DNA of 64,000 nt. Source: Anastrepha obliqua. Its lineage: Eukaryota > Arthropoda > Insecta > Diptera > Tephritidae. Below the pieces are notes generated by a model, which saw only the letters and a program-made list of their open reading frames with translations, was not told the origin of the DNA and did not search any database. Shown here one piece after another: positions 56,466 to 64,000 of the stretch (positions within the stretch are counted from its first letter, which is position 1; each line of letters starts with the position of its first letter). The stretch lies in NCBI RefSeq assembly GCF_027943255.1, contig NC_072895.1:79362001-79426000 (forward strand), given 5' to 3'. The translations under genes and the position numbers were made by a program.

Positions 56466-57841
56466 CAGATAAAATATTCTTTATTTACCTCTAATCTTCT
56501 TTTTTTAATTTTGATAATCTACTTTCACTAGATTTTATTTTCCAAAAATTGTTGAGCTATCAGACACCATCTCTTAGATATCTTATAGAGATGTACAATG
56601 CACAATATTGCCAAGTAAAATATATTTAACAAATATTGTTAAATGTAAAGCATTTAAAATCTACATATTGCCCTTGCAAATCAATGTCTGCTCATATTTT
56701 AAATATTTATTTACTTTCATTGAGTATAGGGTGATGTTTTCACACTTTTAATTTGACATATTAGAAGAATACCATTGCTTCAGTATGCGCCCTTTTACCT
56801 ATATAACGGTACATATCAATCATAAAAATCGGACATGGAATAAATAATTTATAAGAGCAAAGAAACTGTATATTTTTCCTTGCAGTCGAATAAGATTTTT
56901 CAATTCTTCTCAAGCTAAGTGTTCAAAAACGATTGGCAGTTTTAAATTTTCTCTTTACAAGCATACCTTAGTGCAAGCATTCAAGTAGGAATTTATGCTG
57001 ACATACATGAATATTGCTTAGTTTACTTAAAACACTGTGTATTATCCTCCTCAGCTGAAATGCCGAATGACGAGCAAATATAGGTGAAGCGCACTTGAGC
57101 AAAATGATCGTTGAACAGTCAGTAATGAATCGGCGCACAAGCTACATATCGCTTACTATACCCGCAGTTGAAAACAACAACGAAAGTCTTGAATTAATTA
57201 TCGATAATCGGATGAGACTTAACAAGTGACAACAAAATCTTTTGGCGCGTACAGACTAAGAATATAGGATGAAAAATCAATACGAGTATAAAATGGAAAC
57301 CATGGAAGTTTACAAAAATAACAGCTGGCAAAAATTATATAAATAATTATATTCTTATAAATGTGATCATAATAACTAGTACCATATTGGCGAGAAATTA
57401 AAAAGAAAACCTTCCACAACGTAGCGGAAGCAAACTACGAAATTGATCTGCGCATGCATCTTCACCAGCACGGCATGCCTTCAAGCACAGATATTATTTT
57501 TCATAAGACTAGTCATTAATCTTTCGCTGCCATAACAAATTATTGTGACAATGAACTTGAATTAAGTTGAATTGAATTAACTTTCTTAATTTTGGCTATA
57601 TATTTCTTATTTCAAAAGTGACAGTTGAATGGGAAAGATCTATGCAAATCTCGCGCGACGTTACAAAGTATTCTACATATACGACGTAGCAAAAAAAGTT
57701 AAATTTATACTGTGTCTCAAGTGTTTATGAGTACTGATGTATTGTAAATAAAAATATTTGTGATAAAAAAAATTAAACAAGGCACTTCAAATTACTTTGC
57801 AATTCGTGACGGTCTATGACAATTTTTCGTCTACTTCCGAA
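56466..57841. other. Region upstream of the lipase gene
   Basis: AT-rich, without open frames of note. A TATATA at about 57597 lies roughly 245 bp before the lipase ATG and could be a TATA-like element, but promoter function cannot be judged. An upstream non-coding exon is also possible. Confidence 0.35.
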
Positions 57842-58594
57842 ATGTGTTCGTGTAACCTTGACACAAAAATATCACTCATACACCCAACGTTCGGTAACTC
57901 AAAGCGGGATGACGCTCGCCTACTACACTGGAACACATGCGTGCCATATAAATGTGTACTCCATGGACTGCTCCTAATGCTCACATTTTTCGTTAGTGTT
58001 CGTAGCTTTACTCCCGCCTTTTCCAAAGATCTAGTTTGCCAGATCATCACTTCAAATCAATATGCCTGCGAACGTCATACGGTGCACACTGCAGATGGCT
58101 ATGAGCTCACACTTCATCGCATTCCATCGAAAAATTATACACAACGCCACTATCATCGACCCCTTATTCTCATGCATGGACTGATTGGCTCTGCCTCGGA
58201 TTTTGTGCTACCTGGTCGCGCTCGTTCTCTCGGTTGTATTCTACACGAACAGGGCTACGATGTGTGGTTGCCTAATGCTCGCGGCACCACTTACTCCAAA
58301 CGACATTTACATATGGATTCGTCTAGGGCAAGCTTTTGGAATTTCACCTGGCACGAGATTGGCTATTTTGATTTGCCAGCCATTGTGGATTATGTGCTCG
58401 AGACGACAGGTCATCAGCAGGTACACTATGTAGCACATTCTCAAGGATCTACTATATTCTTCGTGCTGCTCTCTGAGAGACCGGAATATAATGAAAAATT
58501 TGTATCAGCTGCGCTTCTGGCACCGGTGGCGTTTTTAGCAAATTTACGTAGTCCACCGTTAAGGATAATGGCAGCCGAAGATGAAAAAATCGAG
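57842..58594 (+). CDS. Acid (lysosomal/gastric-type) lipase, exon 1
   Basis: Encodes the N-terminal 251 residues of an alpha/beta-hydrolase lipase of the insect Lip3/magro-like family, which hydrolyses triglycerides or cholesteryl esters. I start at ATG 57842, preceded by GAA; the open frame extends upstream only with non-ATG codons. A hydrophobic segment at about residues 38-55 (VLHGLLLMLTFFVSV) may be an uncleaved signal or anchor. Then come HTADGYELTLHRIP, HGLIGS (oxyanion region, about 112-117), DVWLPNARGTTYSKRH, FWNFTWHEIGYFDLPAIVDY and AHSQG (about 198-202, nucleophile Ser 200). I place the donor at GAG|GTTCGC (58595), phase 0, because continuing the frame gives a stop at 58628 and loses family similarity. 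The donor is non-consensus after GT, so this is the weakest point. Confidence 0.87.
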
Positions 58595-61500
58595 GTTCGC
58601 TCTTTTGCAAATAAAAACCTTATCCCTTAGTGTGTTTGCGCTGAAAACTATGTGAGATATGTATATTTGAGTAGGAGCAGTCTACAAGGAAATGGTGTTT
58701 TTGGAAAAGATTGCCTTTAGGCGAGTGAGCATACCATTCGAATATGAACCTTTTCGCTTTACGACGACAAACGTTAAATCAACTTATTCCAATTTTTTAC
58801 TCACTCAGCAAAATCCCAAGAATGGGCACTTATAGGTCAAAAGTATGCGTGAGAAAAATATTCCCAGTTTCCGTTTACGTAAAAGTATTTGTGTATTATA
58901 CAAGCCATTTATTTAACAGATATTGATCTTCAAATCCATGTTTGATTTTATGGTAAATTTTTGGACTCATGGCTTTTTCCACTACAAAATGTCCGAATTT
59001 TTTTAGAGATGATGTTATACATCTTCAAGCTAACGGAAGCAGGGAGCACAAACATTTTACATTTTAGCATTTCTGGGTGTTCTAATACATACATTTGTGT
59101 GTAAGTATTCTCTAAGATCTTTTACCACAGCAAAGAAACCCTTTCAGGTTTTAGTCAACGTTAATCTGTTTTAATTTTCCTCACATTTATTCACACACTT
59201 TTAGTGCAGTTTCACACACATTATTCATCGCTAATCCTCACGGCGATGCGAATGCAGCGGCCATTATCCAAAGTAATATCGCCCTTAATGCTGAGTTTCG
59301 AAACAAAGAACGAAACAAAATACACTCTGGCCCCACTTCCATCCATGCCTACTCCTCTTGAACAGATTTCCTCTCAATTCACACAATCGAGCATACAGTT
59401 ACAGACACATGTGTGTATGGTACATTCCATTTCAAATGGTCTAGAAAATATTATATAAATACAAATTGAGGTTCTACATATTTTTCAAGTCGCCTTGTCT
59501 TTAGAAAAATATTATAAATAAAAGTAAAGTATTTGTATTAAAGTCTTTATATTTTTCGATTTCTTTTTTTTCATTTAATCAAATACTCTGTACAAGTTCG
59601 TTATTTGCACGAGGTTATGATACTTGGTCTTACTTAATTCAAGGTTTCTAAATTCAAAACGATTGGCTGCCGTTTTCAAGATAACGATATTTGAAATTTT
59701 TCTATGGCGTCGATGACAGCTCATTTAGGAACAACCTTACATCATGAATTTCGAAATGGAAAATAGTTAAATCTGAATCCAAAAAAGAAACTGACTTTTT
59801 TAATATTATAACTTTTTTTGCGATTAATTTTTTATGTTTTGCTAGCAAATTTACTTCAATTTTAACTTTTTATAAATAATCCCCTCAGTTTTAAAACTAT
59901 TCTGCTAAAATTTTGCACAGGGCTGTATCTAGCTCCCGCAGTACTCATAATTCAGAACAATCACAAAAAAGTTTATAATTAAAATTTCTCCACTCATAAT
60001 TTGTATGGAACCCACATTACAATTTCTTTCTTCATTATTACATTCCAATACTTTCTCATGTTTTAGGTGGCAGCACCACACAAAAATAATTTTAATTAAA
60101 GCTTTGTTCCTTCTTTTCAACACATTTGGTTTGATGCCCATATCTCCCTTTTATTAAATTTTGTTATTCATTTCAGTTTTTCATTAAAAGTAAATGGCAA
60201 CGCATTTTAAAAATGTGATTGGATTGAAGCTTATTTACCTGCACAATTTTACAATTACATAATTTATTTTTGCAATCAATTTCGTAAAATCCAAAAAAAA
60301 TATGTGGCAACACCTGTTAAAAATTTATTTATTTAATATATGGAAAATAACAATAAATTATTAAAAATATTTGTTTTTTAAGCTTGTTGAAACACCTTTC
60401 ATTTGATACCTACATCTTAGTATTCAACTGAAATGTATGATGCATTGATATTTTTGCAATAAAATTCATATGGCAACACTATCAAAACCTTGGTTTTTTA
60501 ATAATTTTTTTTATACAACACCCTGTTGTAATGAGGGCTACACACAAACCATCTACGAAACAACCATATGAAAAATTTTGAAATCGAGGCAGTAGTTTTT
60601 ACGTTCTTATATTTAAGTATATTTAGAGATTAAAAAAAATCGTAGTACTCTTTGAGTATATTACCTGGGCTGATAAATATGTGTACTCATATGTATAGGT
60701 ATGTCTCGTATTAAAATGTTTTTTTTTACAATCGTGCTATTCGTTGAGTTTAGGGCTGATAAATATCTGACATTTTATTTAAGTAGTAGTATTAGGAATA
60801 GCCAATGACGAAATAAATTTGATACGGTTTATGCTGAAAACAGGTGAACACCGTAAACGCAATCCCGACTCAGCTGTTCCGATCAAACTAATGAAAACCC
60901 CATGTAAACGAAAAGTTCCTTCCTTCCGTATCGTAGTACCGTAGATTTTATTTCACGATTTTTAAAAAAATCCCGTAATACCGACTCAGCTGATTGCTCT
61001 CTCACCACACATTGTTGCCAAGCAGTACATTTCGAAATCATTTACAAAATAAAGTTAGAAAAATGATAATTTTTGTTAAAATAGCTTAAAAATACTGTTG
61101 AATAGTGTTAAATATAGATAAATGAACTATTTGCATTTGTTGGTTTTTGGCTTTGGTTTATTAAACAATGAAAAATTGTAACCAAAAAAGCAGTTGTTTT
61201 CTACGGGCTCACGTTTAGCTCAATTTTGTGTATCTCACAGGCAACAGACAGGGACTACGAATTCGTCGATGAGTGTGGGCACCATAACGCTTCTATGAGC
61301 ACTTGCAGCGTACATGCAAGAGGAATGAAATTTTTGTAGTCGAAAAGCTCAGCCTACACGGCAAAACCAGCAGTAAAGAATGTAGTCTGACTGACTTTGA
61401 TCCCGAAAATGTAGTAGTTGTTGCAAAACGTTTGAACATAAAAATATCAATATGAAGATCTAGGTTTGTACAGTACAAAGCAATGAGATTTCAGGAAAGG

Positions 61501-62042
61501 CGATGCTATCTACAAGGTGATGCAAATCGAAAGATCTATTTTTTTTGCAAATTTCGTCATACGTCAATCATATTTGACTTATGAACTTGATGCATGTATA
61601 CAATTAGACAAGCAATGAAGTCAAAATACAGATTTTAAACATCAAACACACTTTTTTTATTCAGTAAAAAAGTTGAAAGTAATCTTAAGAAAAATTACCA
61701 TCGACGATTTGAAATGGAATGCACCATAAAACTTTCCATTTATACAAAAGCGAAATTGCGTGAATATTGAATTTCTTTTTATATGTACTTTTACACAATT
61801 TCCGGTCTGTCTCTGCTACATCCGGGCCACCTGTTCTTCGCTCCTATTTACTTGGCTCTCCAATTCACATGCAAATGTTACTTTGCTGGGCATTAAAAAA
61901 CACATGCGAAACAATTACAACTACTCACAATTACCGTTATGCTATTGGGCACCAACACCACAACCATACATTGCTACCATTATCGCACAAATTGTGGACT
62001 GTGCACATCCCTATTCTCACACACCCACTGCTCGACTTGTAG
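58595..62042 (+). other. Large first intron of the lipase gene
   Basis: Deduced from the two lipase exons; 3448 bp. It begins GTTCGC and ends CTGCTCGACTTGTAG. The interior is AT-rich. I recognise no transposon in it, although repeated GGCAAC-containing patches lie at 60197, 60305 and 60472, and CCGACTCAGCTG occurs twice (60867 and 60981). Short frames inside are not genes. Confidence 0.72.
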
Positions 62043-62201
62043 GTGCTCCTAAATCATTTGGGATTACACGAACTTTTTCCATCGACCGCTCTAAATCAAC
62101 TGGGTGGGCACTTACTCTGCGGACAAGCTGCGCCCACACAGAATCTCTGCCTGCTGCTTACCTTTCTCTCAGTGGGATTCAGCGACTACGAAATGGATCG
62201 C
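62043..62201 (+). CDS. Acid lipase, exon 2
   Basis: 53 codons: VLLNHLGLHELFPSTALNQL, GGHLLCGQAAPTQNLC (two conserved Cys), LLLTFLSVGFSDYEMDR. This matches the acid-lipase cap region: the leucine/glutamate/phenylalanine-proline segment and the C...LC spacing seen after the SP-containing segment. The in-frame codon just before it is TAG, so the exon must begin at the acceptor. The donor CGC|GTGAGT at 62202 is near-perfect, phase 0. Joining exon 1 gives DEKIE-VLLNHLGLHE in frame. The catalytic Asp and His should be in later exon(s), not present before 64000. The overlapping 173-codon frame (61760-62281) is in another phase and is not the gene. Confidence 0.85.
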
Positions 62202-62781
62202 GTGAGTATAAATTTAAACTTACTCCTAGTTTTATAGATATTTTTTTAGAGTTAAAATATTGTCAAAATCCAGCACAATGAAGCACCTACATATGTATGT
62301 ATGTACATATGTATGCACACTTTTGCATCAATACATACACACACCAAAGACACTTAAACGTTACAAAAAGTATTATGCCCAGTCTGAAAATATTCGAGTT
62401 TCTTTTGTCTATTTTTTAGCCAACTATCCACTTCATTTAATTTCTTTTTGTGCGGTTGCATGCGAGAAAGTTTTCAGAATTTGCATTTTTATGCATCTAA
62501 CTTTGAAGTGTTTTGCAACCTATGGTATGGATGCATTTTGGTAAAGAGAAAAAGGCAGAAAAAGAAAGATATGGAAAAGTTTTTTGACTAAGAACTTCAT
62601 TAAAATACAAAGAGCAGCTCTTTAGTAGCCTCAGAATAGTAGATACATATGTAGGTACATATATTTATTTTGAAATATATATTGTAATTGATATTAAAAA
62701 CCACAACATCATGCAATAGCGGAGGTATGTAAATGTGGCCACACTAGGACTGCTTCCCAAATTTAGCTTAATAACTTTTTA
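62202..62781 (+). other. Start of the lipase gene's second intron
   Basis: Begins GTGAGTATAA. Contains a TATG/ACAT microsatellite (62290-62320). No exon 3 was recognised; the intron appears to run through the SINE and mariner below to beyond the window. Confidence 0.55.
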
Positions 62782-62962
62782 GTTTTTGGTCGCACTCGAC
62801 AGGCAATAGCAAACCTCTGAATGCCTGAATGTATTTCTGCCATAAAGAAGCTCCTCAGAAAAAACCATCTGCCACTCGGAGGCGACATAAAACAGTTTTT
62901 TTGAACAACATGAAGGCCCACGTAACAAAATGGAGGAAGAGCTCGGCCAAACATATAAAAAA
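62782..62962 (+). mobile_element. SINE, old headless copy
   Basis: Body landmarks: GACAGGCAATAGCAAACC, GTATTTCTGCCATAA, GAAGCTCCTCAG, ATCTGCCACTCGGAG, GGAGGAAGAGCTCGGCC. No tRNA-like head and no GTACGCGCC end. Probably lies in a lipase intron. Confidence 0.78.
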
Positions 62963-63028
62963 ATAATTCTTATAATATAAATAAACGATAAATGTGGCTT
63001 TGCTTATTTAAAACTTAGGTTGTGTATA
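62963..63028. other. Short spacer
   Basis: Non-coding spacer between the SINE and the mariner element. Confidence 0.4.
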
Positions 63029-63965
63029 CCCTCTACTCAAATATGAACGAGACGTTATCAATAAAACGGTCCGCGGATGACATATGGCAAAATTAAATTT
63101 TTTGTTTTTTGGTAGGATTGTTATAAGCTTACATGGCAAATTTCAGCGTGATATGTCACATAGTTTGTTTTCTGTGCTACTGTAAACAAGTCAAGCTCAA
63201 GTGTGTTCTTCGAATTTAACGATGGAAATTCAAGTTGAACAAAGAATTTGTTTGAAATCTTGTTATTCCAACAAACTTTCGGCTTCAGACGCCTTAAAAA
63301 TGTTGCAGACAACCTATGAGGACTCTGCTCTATCGCGTGCACGTGTTTTCCAGTGGTACAAATTGTTCAAAGAGGGCCGTACCTCAACCCAAAAAACCAC
63401 GCCAAAGTCGCTCAAAAATTAAGGTTATGCTGACTGTTTTTTTTTCGATTACGAAGGTGTGGTGCACTCGGAGTTCCTTCCGCAAGGCCGATCGGTTAAC
63501 GCTGAATATTATTTAGACGTTTTAAAGCGTTTGCGCGAGAACATTCGTCTTAAAAGGAAGGAATTGTGGGACAACTAGTCATGGTTCTTGCATCTCACGA
63601 TAATGCACCAGCTCACACATCACGTCTTGTTCGCGATTATTTGAACAAAAATAATGTTAATATCGTTCCGCAAGCACCGTATTCGCCTGATATGACTCCA
63701 TGTAACTTTTTCCTGTTTCCCAAGCTCAAGTTGCCGCTCCGTGGAAAACATTTTGAGACAATTGAAGTCATAAAAGAGAATTCGAAGAACACACTCGAGC
63801 GTGACTTGTTTACAGTAGCACAGAAAACAAACTATGTGACATATCACGCTAAAATTTGCCATGTAAGCTTATAACAGTCCTACAAAAAACAAAAAAATTA
63901 TTTTTGCCATATGTCATCCGTGGACCGTTTTATTGATAACGTCTCGCTCATACTTGAGCAGAAGG
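63029..63965 (+). mobile_element. Mariner derivative with ~188 bp terminal inverted repeats
   Basis: TA flanks both ends (63027-63028 and 63966-63967). The left 63029-63217 and the right 63779-63965 are inverted copies of each other (GAGACGTTATCAATAAAACG, ATAAGCTTACATGGCAAA, TAGTTTGTTTTCTGTGC, GTGTTCTTCGAATT). The centre holds a mariner transposase remnant whose C-terminal codons run into the right repeat. Ordinary mariner TIRs are near 28 bp, so the right end looks replaced by an inverted copy of the left end. Confidence 0.9.
63222..63874 (+). pseudogene. Mariner transposase remnant of the long-TIR element
   Basis: ATG 63222 gives MEIQVEQRICLKSCYSNKLS, then ALKMLQTTYEDSALSRARVF and QWYKLFKEGR (helix-turn-helix). 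An internal deletion of over 100 codons then joins to PKKPRQSRSKIKVMLTVFF, so the first catalytic Asp (the GDETW region) is gone. Next is VVHSEFLPQGR, then SHDNAPAHTSRLVRDYL (second Asp) and PYSPDMTPCNFFLFPKLK, where the third Asp of the DD34D triad is Asn. The last ~30 codons are terminal-repeat sequence, not the family's WHKCI C-terminus. Inactive. Confidence 0.88.
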
Positions 63966-64000
63966 TACATTTTAAAAATGTTGGTAGACAAAAATTGCTT

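Noticed and set aside
57797..57841. Upstream extension of lipase exon 1 from TTG 57797
   Set aside because: No ATG in the extension; a nuclear fly gene should start at ATG 57842 unless an upstream exon exists.
58595..58630. Lipase ending at the stop 58628-58630
   Set aside because: The residues after DEKIE lose family similarity, whereas splicing to 62043 continues it; an unspliced protein would lack two catalytic residues.
60195..60500. GGCAAC-containing patches as another transposon end pair
   Set aside because: Three loosely similar AT-rich patches, but no inverted pairing or target duplication could be shown.
61760..62281. 173-codon plus-strand open frame as a gene
   Set aside because: It overlaps lipase exon 2 in a different phase, has a low-quality composition, and exon 2 has family similarity and splice sites.

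Overview
The window reads as nuclear DNA of a higher fly (Diptera), very AT-rich and crowded with transposon relics. The basis is a fly-type acid lipase gene, short GT-AG introns, TATG/CATA microsatellites, and many mariner-type elements, including DD41D ones. DD41D elements were first described as the rosa group from tephritid fruit flies, so a tephritid is my best guess. That is inference; no ribosomal or other diagnostic gene is present. I see no operons, CRISPR arrays or prokaryotic genes.

One host gene is well supported: an acid (lysosomal/gastric-type) lipase on the + strand. Exon 1 is at 57842-58594 and exon 2 at 62043-62201, with a 3.4 kb intron between them. The remaining 3' exon(s) lie beyond the window. 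Two short open frames, 9909-10205 and 25005-25214 (both -), look weakly exon-like but I cannot identify them.

Most of the rest is mobile DNA. (1) A tRNA-derived SINE family has at least nine copies; two are framed by clear target-site duplications and one of these sits inside a jockey-like LINE. (2) Mariner/Tc1 relics include DD34D elements at 6937-8242, 27960-28640, 37579-38862, 48806-49870 and 63029-63965 (the last with ~188 bp terminal inverted repeats and a short sibling at 3440-3650). There are also four DD41D relics (13843-14363, 16616-16975, 20430-21053, 55430-55870), a Tc1-like relic (38935-39880) and a maT (DD37D) relic (50720-52480). (3) TTAA-flanked elements are a piggyBac with a broken transposase that still shows an intron (41777-43855) and three non-autonomous ones (1188-1919, 46921-47196, 51343-52253). 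(4) A hAT-type non-autonomous element at 34049-34892 has a perfect 8 bp target duplication. (5) LINE fragments of several families lie at 4655-5260, 13150-15230, 19620-20300, 28650-30125, 40440-41170, 44738-45370, 45395-45850, 47590-48560 and 55871-56465. (6) Several inverted-repeat structures cannot be placed in a family (2351-2739, 23898-24558, 35300-36101, 53296-53923).

The layout is mostly nested insertion. A DD41D derivative and a SINE interrupt one jockey LINE, a TTAA element interrupts the maT transposase, and TE remnants lie in the lipase gene's introns. All transposases are broken by stops, frameshifts or deletions, so activity from these copies is unlikely. Non-autonomous members could have been mobilised by intact relatives elsewhere.
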